DNA of 17,778 nucleotides. Source: Methanosarcina sp. GTDB taxonomy: Archaea > Halobacteriota > Methanosarcinia > Methanosarcinales > Methanosarcinaceae. Numbering within the stretch: position 1 is the first letter of the stretch; each line of letters opens with the position of its first letter. This document shows, piece by piece, positions 7,404-14,301 of this stretch. A program made the translations under genes and the position numbers. Under the pieces are notes generated by a model, which saw only the letters and a list, made by a program, of their open reading frames with translations, made no database searches and had not been told where the DNA came from. The stretch is from the NCBI GenBank assembly GCA_013331265.1, contig DUGS01000105.1, forward strand, positions 4,223 through 22,000, read 5' to 3'.

Positions 7404-7775
7404 TCAACTCTTTTTCATGCCATTAGAAAGAGAAGTGTTCGGGCCCTTAAGGATTGCAAGCTTTCTGGATTTATACTCCTTAAGGGCAAAGTCTACCGTA
7501 CCTCTGATTCCAGAGTAGGTTTCAATGCCTGCTTCGGAGAGTATGGAGAAAGATTTAGGCCCCACACTTCCCGTCAGGAGAATCCCTGCCCCTGCACACG
7601 CAATTGCCTCTGCTGCCCGGATCCCTGCACCACCGGAGGCTTCCGAACCTGGATTTATGATTGAAGTTACCGACCCTGTATCCGGATCAATAAGCACGAA
7701 ATAATTGCATCTTCCAAATTGAGGGTCCACTTCAGAATCAAGATCCTTTCCACAGGCACTTATGCAGATTTTCAT
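7404..7775 (-). CDS. NifX/NifB-C-terminal-like (MTH1175-type) protein, second copy
   Basis: This 123-residue single-domain protein has the family pattern at its start, with VDPQFGRC near residues 16-23, then GGAGIRAAEAIACAG and GSVGPKSF, which shape the cofactor-binding fold. Cysteines near the N-terminus (residues 4, 8 and 23) could contribute ligands. It differs clearly from the neighbouring copy, so this is not a recent duplication. The ATG at 7775 follows CGGAG by 8 nt. It is the first gene of the minus-strand arm (two NifX-like genes, then two ATPases), and its promoter is shared head-to-head with the DUF134 gene. The probable role is binding or delivering a metal cluster; the metal is not known. 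Confidence 0.85.
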   Translation of the reverse strand: MKICISACGKDLDSEVDPQFGRCNYFVLIDPDTGSVTSIINPGSEASGGAGIRAAEAIACAGAGILLTGSVGPKSFSILSEAGIETYSGIRGTVDFALKEYKSRKLAILKGPNTSLSNGMKKS

Positions 7776-7913
7776 TTTTATGCTCCGAGATAAAATCCGC
7801 TGACTCTCAACTGTACATTTCGCTGTAAATGTTCAAATAAAATGGGGGCATATCAGCCCTGCACAAACGCAGAGAAGTCAGAGATATAGAAAGTACAATT
7901 TCACACATATGTA

Positions 7914-7928
7914 CATAAATATTTATAG
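7914..7928 (-). promoter_or_regulatory. TATA element for the NifX/ATPase arm
   Basis: Read on the minus strand, this is CTATAAATATTTATG, with TATAAATA at 7927-7920. Transcription would begin near 7898, giving a leader of about 120 nt before ATG 7775. The element lies directly beside the palindrome at 7933-7944, so a protein bound there would cover the BRE region. Confidence 0.5.
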
Positions 7929-7932
7929 TTTC

Positions 7933-7944
7933 CTATTCGAATAG
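7933..7944. promoter_or_regulatory. Perfect 12-bp palindrome, candidate shared operator
   Basis: The sequence ctattcgaatag is its own reverse complement. It is flanked by tttc on the left and, one base further out, gaaa on the right. It lies between the minus-strand TATA element (7914-7928) and the plus-strand TATA element (7953-7960), a good position to control both arms of the cluster. The DUF134 helix-turn-helix protein encoded next to it is an obvious candidate binder, but that is inference. Confidence 0.45.
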
Positions 7945-7952
7945 AGAAATTG

Positions 7953-7960
7953 TTATATAT
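7953..7960 (+). promoter_or_regulatory. TATA element for DUF134 gene, near-leaderless transcript
   Basis: ttatatat lies about 30 bp before ATG 7988, and upstream gaaat could act as BRE. Initiation about 25 bp downstream would fall only a few bases before the start codon. No Shine-Dalgarno sequence precedes this ATG, which agrees with leaderless or near-leaderless translation. Confidence 0.5.
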
Positions 7961-7987
7961 TTATTCTACAATGTGCATAAGTAACCT

Positions 7988-8326
7988 ATGAAAAAATGCA
8001 GAGGAAGACCGAAATGCCCCAGGCGCGTTGAGCAAACCCCTGATGTTACATATTTCAAGCCAAGAGGGGTACCCCTATCAGATCTTGAAGTGGTGTCCCT
8101 CACAGTAGAAGAGCTTGAAGCTCTCAGGCTTGTAGATGTTGAAGGCCTGAGGCAGGAAGACGCAGCCTCCCGAGTAGGGGTATCGAGAAGAGCTTTCTGG
8201 GAGGATCTAAAAGCCGCCAGAATGAAAGTAGCTCTTGCACTGAGCACAGGAAAAGCAATCGAAATTAAAGGCGGTAACTATATCAGGGCTGAAACTGCTG
8301 ATATCAGCGAAGACGCTGACGCGTAA
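7988..8326 (+). CDS. DUF134 family protein with a helix-turn-helix
   Basis: This 112-residue protein starts with KKCRGRPKCPRRV, rich in basic residues and with Cys4 and Cys10. It continues with YFKPRGVPLSDLE and then a predicted helix-turn-helix (about residues 38-82) in which LTVEELEALRLVDVEGL precedes EDAASRVGVSRRAFWEDL. This is the DUF134 pattern. The DNA-binding fold is seen in the sequence, while the target is unknown. In other genomes DUF134 genes often lie beside NifX-like and Mrp genes, as here. It is divergent from the NifX/ATPase arm, shares its promoter region, and is followed by the Mrp gene after 62 bp. Local or autoregulatory control is a reasonable guess. Confidence 0.85.
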   Translation: MKKCRGRPKCPRRVEQTPDVTYFKPRGVPLSDLEVVSLTVEELEALRLVDVEGLRQEDAASRVGVSRRAFWEDLKAARMKVALALSTGKAIEIKGGNYIRAETADISEDADA

Positions 8327-8388
8327 AAGAGATATATGAAAAACCGGGAAAAACTGAAAATTGCGGAAATTTTACACAGGCGATAAAA

Positions 8389-9231
8389 ATGACAGATAAG
8401 GTTCAACCACTGGAAAGCTTATCAAAAAAGCCAGAGGAGCCAAAAATCGTAGTTAACCTCAGGCGCATCAAACGTAAGATCATGGTAATGAGCGGGAAAG
8501 GTGGGGTAGGAAAGAGTACAGTTGCCGCAAACCTCGCTGTCGGGCTCGCCCTCCGCGGGCACAGAGTAGGTCTTCTGGACTGTGATATCCACGGCCCGAC
8601 TGTTCCTACTATCTTCGGGCTGGAATCCGCAAGACCTGAGGTAAACGAAGAAGGAATTATCCCGATTGAGGTGCTTCCCAACCTCTCAGTGATGTCTATT
8701 GGTTTTCTGCTTGAAAATAAAGACTCGCCCATAATCTGGAGGGGCCCTGCCAAAATGGGAGCAATCAAGCAATTCCTTGAAGAGGTATTCTGGGGAGCGC
8801 TTGACTTTTTGATTATCGACCTGCCCCCAGGAACCGGAGATGAGCCACTGAGTGTGGCGCAGCTTATCCCAAACTGTGACGGTTCCGTACTTGTTACAAC
8901 CCCCCAGGATGTAGCTCTTATCAGTGTCCGGAAATCAATCACATTTTCGGAAAAACTGAATGTGCCTATAATAGGGCTTGTGGATAACATGCATGGGCTT
9001 ATCTGCCCGCATTGCAACAAACCAATAGAGGTATTCGGAAGCGGAGGCGTTGAAAAAGCCTCAAAAGACTTTAATGTCCCCATACTTGCCAGACTTCCGA
9101 TAGAACCCAGAATCGCGGAAATGGAAGACAAGGGAACGGTCGTTCAGGACCAGCTTAAACACGGCACTGAATGGCAGAAGAACTTTGAAAATGTAGTGAG
9201 CGCAGTTGAAAAAATACTTGAGAAAGAGTAA
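8389..9231 (+). CDS. mrp: Mrp/NBP35-family iron-sulfur cluster carrier ATPase
   Basis: The 280-residue P-loop ATPase has the deviant Walker A MSGKGGVGKST (residues 34-44), DCDIHGPT (64-71), WRGPAKMGAI (117-126) and DLPPGTGD (144-151). A CPHC motif at Cys206-Cys209 is the pair that holds a bridging [4Fe-4S] cluster between two subunits in ApbC/NBP35 proteins. It probably acts as a cytosolic iron-sulfur cluster scaffold or carrier. The usual N-terminal DUF59 (MIP18-like) domain of bacterial Mrp is absent, as is common in archaea. AGGCGAT precedes the ATG by a few bases. In some Desulfovibrio strains an Mrp domain is fused to an ORP (NifX-like) domain, so its position across from two NifX-like genes is telling. 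A T-rich stretch after the stop (about 9241-9283) may terminate transcription. Confidence 0.92.
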   Translation: MTDKVQPLESLSKKPEEPKIVVNLRRIKRKIMVMSGKGGVGKSTVAANLAVGLALRGHRVGLLDCDIHGPTVPTIFGLESARPEVNEEGIIPIEVLPNLSVMSIGFLLENKDSPIIWRGPAKMGAIKQFLEEVFWGALDFLIIDLPPGTGDEPLSVAQLIPNCDGSVLVTTPQDVALISVRKSITFSEKLNVPIIGLVDNMHGLICPHCNKPIEVFGSGGVEKASKDFNVPILARLPIEPRIAEMEDKGTVVQDQLKHGTEWQKNFENVVSAVEKILEKE

Positions 9232-9533
9232 GGCAAAATTCATTTCTATTTTCTCTTTCTTTTTTACTTTTACCAGTTCTTTCCGTATTTTTCCACTTCT
9301 ACTACAGGTCTTTAATATAGTTATTGATTTTTTACTCTACCGCACACCTTAAAACCAAGAAGCTGATAGAGGGTTATTATCTTTGTTTACAGTTAATTAT
9401 TTGTGTGTAATGGAGAATTTCATTGCAGAATTAAGGCTTTAAGAACCAGTAGAACAAAATTATTTGTGATAAGAGAGAATTATTAATACAAAAAGCCTAA
9501 AGAACTAAAAAATGAAAAATCAATGTTGAGAAC
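9232..9533 (+). other. Intergenic region between mrp and the thioredoxin lipoprotein gene
   Basis: No gene is seen. The first 50 bases are pyrimidine-rich with several T-runs (for example tttcttttttactttt), a plausible archaeal terminator for mrp. The second half is A+T-rich and probably holds the promoter of the following gene, but no single TATA element stands out. No Shine-Dalgarno sequence of normal strength precedes ATG 9534. Confidence 0.4.
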
Positions 9534-10031
9534 ATGAATAAATTGGTGATATTACTAATCCTGCTCGCAGCTGTACTCTTTACGGCAGGCTGTACCGAAG
9601 AAGTAGACAACCCTAATGATACCCAGGAAATCCAGGTAAAAAGCGTTGTTGAAAATGTGACCGATCTGGAACAGATAAACACATCAGTTCAGAAAGGCCC
9701 GGTCTTTGTGAAAGTCGGAGCTGAGTGGTGCGGACCGTGCCAGCAAATGAAACCTATCCTGAGTGATCTGGCAGCAGAATACACCGGAAAAGCCACAGTC
9801 ATGTCTGCAGATATAGATCAGAGCCCTCAACTTGCAGCTTATTTCTCAACGTCTTATATTCCGGATTCCTTTGTGGTCGTGGGCCTTGAAAACGGAGAGT
9901 ATATTTACATGCAGGAGGATGGAAACGTTACTACAGACAGGTTCCAGGCAAGAGTTTTAGGAGTTATGGATAAGCAGGTATATGAAGAACTCATGGACAG
10001 AGCCGTTCTTTACCATGAAAATGCGGAGTAA
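9534..10031 (+). CDS. Thioredoxin-fold lipoprotein
   Basis: The 165-residue protein has a short N-terminus, a hydrophobic segment (about residues 4-16) and a lipobox FTAGC with Cys20. It is therefore probably exported and anchored to the outer face of the membrane. After an acidic linker comes a thioredoxin domain with the active site W65-C66-G67-P68-C69 and a cis-proline at Pro110 (YIPDSF). All catalytic residues are present. It would reduce or exchange disulfides of extracytoplasmic proteins. The CcdA-like membrane protein encoded 146 bp downstream is a natural partner for keeping it reduced. Possible clients include apocytochromes c or surface proteins; none is in the window. The lipid anchor is inferred from the lipobox only. 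Confidence 0.85.
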   Translation: MNKLVILLILLAAVLFTAGCTEEVDNPNDTQEIQVKSVVENVTDLEQINTSVQKGPVFVKVGAEWCGPCQQMKPILSDLAAEYTGKATVMSADIDQSPQLAAYFSTSYIPDSFVVVGLENGEYIYMQEDGNVTTDRFQARVLGVMDKQVYEELMDRAVLYHENAE

Positions 10032-10177
10032 AAAATTGACCTTCCTGAGAAACTGAATTTCAAAGTGTTTTATCGGCGGAAAGCTTGGATATTAGTAGAT
10101 GAAGTTAGACTGAAAACGGTTTTAAGGGTTAAAAACAGTATCGTAAAAAACTAAACTGAAAAACAGCGAACAAAACC

Positions 10178-10828
10178 ATGTCTTATGAAGTTATTTCCCC
10201 CGTGGTTGCATTCGGTGCAGGAATTGTCAGTATCCTGTCCCCATGCATCCTTCCCCTTCTTCCTGCAGTTCTGGCCAGTTCGACAGGAAAAGGAAAGTTG
10301 AGGCCTCTTGCTATAGTGCTTGGAGTATCAATATCTTTTACCCTTATGGGAATTGTGACCTCAGCCTTCGGAGCAGCTTTTCAGGCATACATAGGTCAAC
10401 TGAAAATCCTTGCAGAAATTGTAATCATTGCAATGGGGTTTGCAATGCTTTTTGAGATTAACCTGTTTAATTCCTTTGCAAAATTCCCCCTCCTGGCAGG
10501 AATGAACGATAAAGGCCCAATTTCTGGTCTTCTGTTAGGGCTTTCTCTCGGAGTGCTCTGGATCCCCTGCGTGGGACCGATCCTTGCCTCAATCCTGACA
10601 ATGGTAGCTCTGGAAGGAAGTACTGCTAACGGTGCACTAACCCTTCTCATATATTCTGCAGGGTTTGCGGTGCCCATGCTCCTGCTCGCATACTCGGCTC
10701 ACCTCTCCACTTCGAAAATAAAACTTATATCAAGGTATGATGCAGCTCTCAAGAAAGGAGCCGGAGTAGTGCTTATCCTTGTAGGTATCAGAATGGCTTA
10801 CCTGAACCACTTCATGGGGCTACTTTAA
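10178..10828 (+). CDS. ccdA: CcdA-like thiol-disulfide transport membrane protein
   Basis: This 216-residue integral membrane protein is of the CcdA/DsbD-beta type, with about six hydrophobic segments. Two conserved cysteines stand in membrane motifs typical of the family: Cys23 in SILSPCILPLLP and Cys131 in LWIPCVGPILA. These exchange electrons with cytosolic thioredoxin on one side and an external thioredoxin-like protein on the other. The size matches short CcdA proteins that lack extra DsbD domains. It follows the thioredoxin lipoprotein on the same strand, and the two probably form a reductant relay across the membrane. In bacteria CcdA serves cytochrome c maturation; whether that holds here is not shown. 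No clear ribosome binding site precedes ATG 10178. Confidence 0.88.
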   Translation: MSYEVISPVVAFGAGIVSILSPCILPLLPAVLASSTGKGKLRPLAIVLGVSISFTLMGIVTSAFGAAFQAYIGQLKILAEIVIIAMGFAMLFEINLFNSFAKFPLLAGMNDKGPISGLLLGLSLGVLWIPCVGPILASILTMVALEGSTANGALTLLIYSAGFAVPMLLLAYSAHLSTSKIKLISRYDAALKKGAGVVLILVGIRMAYLNHFMGLL

Positions 10829-10863
10829 TTTTTTAGAAGTAATAAGTAAGTCTAATGCAAATA

Positions 10864-10899
10864 GTGGGAAAAAACTCAGATAGGTCTGTTTCTTCCCAC
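10864..10899. terminator. Hairpin between convergent ccdA and cbiC
   Basis: gtgggaa (10864-10870) pairs with ttcccac (10893-10899). Inside, aaac can pair with gttt, extending the stem to about 11 bp with a bulge. It lies in the 163-bp space between two convergent genes, with T-rich sequence following on both strands, so it is likely a shared terminator. Confidence 0.5.
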
Positions 10900-10991
10900 A
10901 CGATTTCTTTTGGATAGAAGAAACAAAAAAGCAGACCGAAAAACAAAAAGTAAGCTGATATAGAAATAAAATAAAAAAGAAAGCGGGAATA

Positions 10992-11723
10992 TTATTCCTC
11001 ACTTTCTCTTGCGATTGCCACGAGTTCGTTTACGCAGGCAACAGCCATCGGAGTTCCTCCCCTTGTCCCGACACAACTGATTGAGGGAATGGGGATTTTC
11101 AGGTTCCTGACTATTTCCCTTGACTCGGCGGCATTCACAAAACCAACAGGTAGCCCAATAATAAGGGCAGGCCGTACTCCTTTTTCGATAAGTTTGCAGA
11201 CCATGATTAGGGCAGAAGGTGCATTTCCGATTGCTATAATGCTGCCGTCGAGTTTTTCCCTTGCTGCGAGGAATCCTGCCGATGTTCTGGTTATCCCGTA
11301 CTTATTAGCAATTTTAGCACCCGGATCTTCGTCAAGCACACAGATGATTTCTGATTTGTGCCCAACGCGGGTGATACCTGCCTTAACCATGTTGATATCC
11401 ACAAAGATCGGGGCGCCTTTTTTGATTGCTTCCACGCCTGCAAGGATGGGGTCATTGTTAAAGCGCATAATGTCGGCAACCGAAAGGTCTCCGGTTGCAA
11501 TTACGCAGCGCTGGCGGAAGCGGTCTTCGGGAGTGTTATTCCCGACCAGTTCCTGAATCATTGTCCGGCTTTTCATGTAGATGGCTTTCGCCTCTTCAGT
11601 CCTTGCACCGGAATCCCTGCATATGCCCACAAGTTCGGGGTCAACATCCACGGTAAGCTCGGTAAACTCCTCGAGATTTTCGAGAGCTCCGGCTTTTCCT
11701 TCACTGCTGTTTTCAGTAGTCAT
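10992..11723 (-). CDS. cbiC: Cobalt-precorrin-8 methylmutase
   Basis: CbiC moves the methyl group from C11 to C12, converting cobalt-precorrin-8 to cobyrinate. The 243-residue protein carries family segments: RFRQRCVIATGDLSVADI, the VDINMVKAGI region, and the C-terminal GLPVGFVNAAESRE and RGGTPMAVACVNEL. An N-terminal extension of about 25 residues precedes the conserved part. The histidine used as acid/base in well-studied homologues falls near the GDLSVADI region and could not be placed with certainty. The ATG overlaps the end of cbiH by 11 bp, indicating translational coupling. It is the last cbi gene of this block; a terminator-like hairpin follows. Confidence 0.93.
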   Translation of the reverse strand: MTTENSSEGKAGALENLEEFTELTVDVDPELVGICRDSGARTEEAKAIYMKSRTMIQELVGNNTPEDRFRQRCVIATGDLSVADIMRFNNDPILAGVEAIKKGAPIFVDINMVKAGITRVGHKSEIICVLDEDPGAKIANKYGITRTSAGFLAAREKLDGSIIAIGNAPSALIMVCKLIEKGVRPALIIGLPVGFVNAAESREIVRNLKIPIPSISCVGTRGGTPMAVACVNELVAIARESEE

Positions 11724-12513
11724 ATTTCTTATGATACCCCCTGGGTGTTATGATCATGTCCTTTTTAGGAGACTTCCAGATCCTGGACTCACCATTGCCT
11801 ATGAGAATAGCGGTGCTCATGTCCACCCAGTCCTCATAATTCATAACTTCACCAAGGGTGGTCACGATCTGGTCCTCATCCTCGCCTCTCATGGCGTTCT
11901 TGACAAGCCCCACAGGCACGGAATCGGCCTTGTACTTGCGGATGATTTCTATTGCCCTTGCAAAGTTGGACTTTCTCTTGCGGCTTTTTGGGTTGTAGAG
12001 CCCTATCACGAAATCAGCATCTGCAGCCATATTAAGCCGTTTTTCTATTACTTCCCAGGGAGTTAAGAGGTCGCTTAAACTGATCACCGCAAAGTCCGTC
12101 ACCACTGGTGCACCGAGAATGCTTGCCCCGGCAAGGACTGCTGTAACCCCGGGCAGGATTTCTATGTCCACGTCAAGGTTCTCGTGTTCAGCGACTTCCA
12201 GCACGATGCCTGCCATTCCGTAGACGTTGGTGTCCCCCCCACTGATCATGACCACGTTTGCGTTTTTTGCAAGTTCCACGGCTTTACGGGCCCTTTCAAC
12301 CTCTTTTCCCATAAAACTCCGGATAACCTCCTGAGTGCCGAGAAGACTTTCCATCTGGTCCAGGTAGGTACTGTTCCCGAGGACATAATCGGCATTGAGG
12401 ATTACATCCCGGGCTTTGAGGGTCAGCTGTTCCACGGAGCCCGGTCCTATCCCTACAACGTAGAGTTTTCCACCGGATGCCTTATCTTGCGATTGCGATT
12501 GTGACTCTGCCAT
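11713..12513 (-). CDS. cbiH: Cobalt-precorrin-3B/-3 C17-methyltransferase
   Basis: The enzyme methylates C17 and contracts the macrocycle ring, using S-adenosylmethionine. The 266-residue protein has the tetrapyrrole methylase signature YVVGIGPGSVEQLTLKA (about residues 18-34), the GNSTYLDQM segment, MISGGDTNVYGMAG in the second SAM-binding loop, PGVTAVLAGASILGAP, and DFVIGLYNPKSRKRK, which is characteristic of CbiH/CobJ. The ATG follows AGGAAG by 7 nt and lies inside the end of the cbiG C-terminal gene (32-bp overlap). The N-terminal 16 residues are polar and weakly conserved. No FeS-containing CobJ-type extension is present, so it is a stand-alone methyltransferase. Confidence 0.94.
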   Translation of the reverse strand: MAESQSQSQDKASGGKLYVVGIGPGSVEQLTLKARDVILNADYVLGNSTYLDQMESLLGTQEVIRSFMGKEVERARKAVELAKNANVVMISGGDTNVYGMAGIVLEVAEHENLDVDIEILPGVTAVLAGASILGAPVVTDFAVISLSDLLTPWEVIEKRLNMAADADFVIGLYNPKSRKRKSNFARAIEIIRKYKADSVPVGLVKNAMRGEDEDQIVTTLGEVMNYEDWVDMSTAILIGNGESRIWKSPKKDMIITPRGYHKKYDY

Positions 12514-12853
12514 AAACTTTCTTCCTGCAAATCAATTCGTGTTTTTCCGAGAGTGCCAGCGCCGCCGGCTCTGCAACTCCTTTTAACCCGAAGCGCGAAG
12601 CCTGGGACGAGGAAGGGGGATTGTAGCTGTTCAGCACTTCGTCCGGCAAAAACTTAACCGGAATGCCGAGCAGTTCTCCTGCTTCCAGCAGCCCCTGTTC
12701 ATTCTCCTTGAGTTTCGCAGAAGCAAAGGCCGTTATATCTTCAAGGCTCGCCCCGCATTCCTCAAGCGCCTGCTTCACAGCCTCAACGACTTCTTCTTTA
12801 GTAATGCCCCTGCGGGTTCCGATTCCGAGAATCATCAGTGATCTTTTATCCAC
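12482..12853 (-). CDS. cbiG: CbiG C-terminal domain protein (cobalt-precorrin-5A hydrolase, second part)
   Basis: CbiG opens the delta-lactone of cobalt-precorrin-5A, releasing acetaldehyde. This 123-residue gene encodes only the CobE/CbiG C-terminal domain: LGIGTRRGITKEEVVEAV near the start, then GIPVKFLPDEVLNSY and GLKGVAEPAALAL. In most organisms this domain is fused to the N-terminal part, which here is a separate gene 61 bp upstream. The longest frame begins with GTG 12853; an ATG at 12835 is a possible alternative. Neither has a clear ribosome binding site. The end overlaps cbiH by 32 bp. Both halves are well preserved, so this is probably a functional split rather than decay, but a recent disruption cannot be excluded. 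Confidence 0.87.
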   Translation of the reverse strand: MDKRSLMILGIGTRRGITKEEVVEAVKQALEECGASLEDITAFASAKLKENEQGLLEAGELLGIPVKFLPDEVLNSYNPPSSSQASRFGLKGVAEPAALALSEKHELICRKKVYGRVTIAIAR

Positions 12854-12914
12854 TGCTTTTTATGCAGTTTCGTCATTTAATCGGTTTATTAGCTGTGATA
12901 ATTAGTGCTTATTA

Positions 12915-13478
12915 TTAGCTGTTTCCGGCACTGTTATCCTTTGCTTCATCCTGCCGCTTTCTTATAAGCACGGAAACATCATCGTCCACAACAACAATCC
13001 TGGGACCCTTAACCTCAAGAACCTCTACCTGCTGGTCAAGGAGGGCGCAGTTTACAGCTATTGTGGATTGTTTATTGAAGATTTCGCAGCCTAACCTGTC
13101 GGCTATGCCCTCGACCGAGGGTTTACCGTGGACTTCTGTAGCTGTAGTGAGCACAGGAACTGCCCCTAACTCCGCAATTTTTCGAGCAATCTTGTTTGCC
13201 CCGTGATGTCCTCCGAGGAGAGGAATTGCGAAATTAAGATTTGAATCCACAACAACTACTGCAGGGTCTGACCACTTATTATCGATAAGAGGGGCAATAT
13301 CCCTCACTACAATGCCTGTAGCAAAGACTGCAACGATTACCCCGTAGTTTTCAAAGGCTTTCTTGAAGATGCCCTTTTCGTAGAGCAGAAGGTCAGCTTC
13401 AAGATGCTCTGCTATTTTTGATGCAATTTCCCTGTTTCTTTCAAAGGTAATTACAGCGGTTCCTGGGCCACTCCGTAT
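12915..13478 (-). CDS. cbiG: CbiG N-terminal part, with no canonical start codon
   Basis: The conserved segments VITFERNREIASKIAEHL, FATGIVVRDIAPL, PLLGGHHGANKIA and TTATEVHGKPSVE identify the first part of cobalt-precorrin-5A hydrolase. The first ATG/GTG/TTG in frame is GTG 13307, but it lies inside conserved sequence (IVVRDIAP), so it cannot be the true start. The frame is open back to 13499 with no ATG, GTG or TTG. A perfect AGGAGGT at 13492-13486 stands 7 nt before an in-frame ATA at 13478, which would give 187 residues beginning (M)RSGPGTAVITF. The start would overlap the cbiF end by 28 bp. An AUA start, or a base error or mutation, is therefore implied. The C-terminal domain is encoded separately downstream. 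Confidence 0.82.
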   Translation of the reverse strand: MRSGPGTAVITFERNREIASKIAEHLEADLLLYEKGIFKKAFENYGVIVAVFATGIVVRDIAPLIDNKWSDPAVVVVDSNLNFAIPLLGGHHGANKIARKIAELGAVPVLTTATEVHGKPSVEGIADRLGCEIFNKQSTIAVNCALLDQQVEVLEVKGPRIVVVDDDVSVLIRKRQDEAKDNSAGNS

Positions 13479-14179
13479 AGGTAGGACCTCCTGTAGTTTT
13501 TAGGGTCGACAACCCCGCCGATGATAATCATTGCCGAGCGTTTAATTCCTGCATCCTTGACCTTATCCGCGATATCTTCCACAGTCCCTGTGATGACTTC
13601 TTCATCTTCCCAGGACGCATGGAAAACAACTGCAACAGGCGTGTCTTTCGGGCAGCGGACCTTTTCCATGATCTCCCTGATCTTCTGGGTGCCAAGGAAG
13701 ATTGCCATTGTGGTGTTATAAGCAGAAAGCTCAGGGATAAGGTCTTTTTCCAGGGTTTTTCCCGCAGGGCGAGTAATGATGAGAGTATCGGAAACACCGT
13801 TGAGAGTAAGCTGGGTTCCAAGAGCGGCTGCACTTGCAAAAACTGATGAGACCCCGGCAACTCTTTCGACTTCTATGTCGTATTTTCTCAGCTCTTCCAT
13901 CTGCTCTATAACAGACCCGTAAAGAGAGGGGTCTCCGCTGTGAAGCCTTACTACGAACTTTCCTGCATCCACCGCATCGGCAATTATTTTAGTAGTCTCA
14001 TCAAGGGTAAGCCCGTAGCTGTCCACCGTCTCTCCCTTTGTGTAATTAAGGACTTCAGGGTTTACGAGGGAGCCCGCATACATAACGAGGTCTGCTTTTT
14101 CAAGCATCTCACGCCCCAAAACGGTAATCAGTTTGGGGTTTCCGGGGCCTGCCCCAACAAAATACACTTTTCGTTCCAT
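13451..14179 (-). CDS. cbiF: Cobalt-precorrin-4 C11-methyltransferase
   Basis: CbiF transfers a methyl group from S-adenosylmethionine to C11 of cobalt-precorrin-4. From the chosen ATG the protein has 242 residues. It shows YFVGAGPGNPKLITVLG at the N-terminus, the YAGSLVNPEVL segment typical of CbiF/CobM, VRLHSGDPSLYGS, AGVSSVFASAAALG and the later VVFHASWEDEEVITGTVEDI. The frame extends to a TTG at 14215, but ATG 14179 is preceded by AAAGGGA at a normal distance and gives the family N-terminus. The end overlaps the presumed start of cbiG by 28 bp. It lies 122 bp after cbiL, with a small tandem repeat in the gap. Confidence 0.94.
   Translation of the reverse strand: MERKVYFVGAGPGNPKLITVLGREMLEKADLVMYAGSLVNPEVLNYTKGETVDSYGLTLDETTKIIADAVDAGKFVVRLHSGDPSLYGSVIEQMEELRKYDIEVERVAGVSSVFASAAALGTQLTLNGVSDTLIITRPAGKTLEKDLIPELSAYNTTMAIFLGTQKIREIMEKVRCPKDTPVAVVFHASWEDEEVITGTVEDIADKVKDAGIKRSAMIIIGGVVDPKNYRRSYLYGVAQEPL
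13486..13492 (-). promoter_or_regulatory. Strong ribosome binding site inside cbiF, serving cbiG
   Basis: Minus-strand AGGAGGT lies within the last codons of cbiF (encoding part of YRRSYLY). It is the strongest Shine-Dalgarno match in the cbi block. The only in-frame codon at proper distance resembling a start is ATA at 13478. This site is the main evidence for where cbiG begins. Confidence 0.6.
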
Positions 14180-14269
14180 CTGACCATTCCCTTTGCTTTC
14201 CTGTAACTGATTCAAAGTTATATACTGAAATTAGATTTGGATCTGCCACTCAATTGTGCATGATCATTA

Positions 14270-14292
14270 GAAGTTACTTTTGAAGTTACTTT
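14270..14292. repeat. 12-bp-period tandem repeat after cbiL
   Basis: gaagttacttt occurs at 14270-14280 and again at 14282-14292, separated by a single t. It lies just after the cbiL stop codon in the gap before cbiF. It looks like a replication-slippage duplication; no function is evident. Confidence 0.6.
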
Positions 14293-14301
14293 CAGGCAGC
14301 T

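Noticed and set aside
6946..7775. Nitrogenase cofactor genes implying nitrogen fixation
   Set aside because: Both proteins are stand-alone NifX-like domains without nifH, D, K, E, N or a radical-SAM NifB domain in the window.
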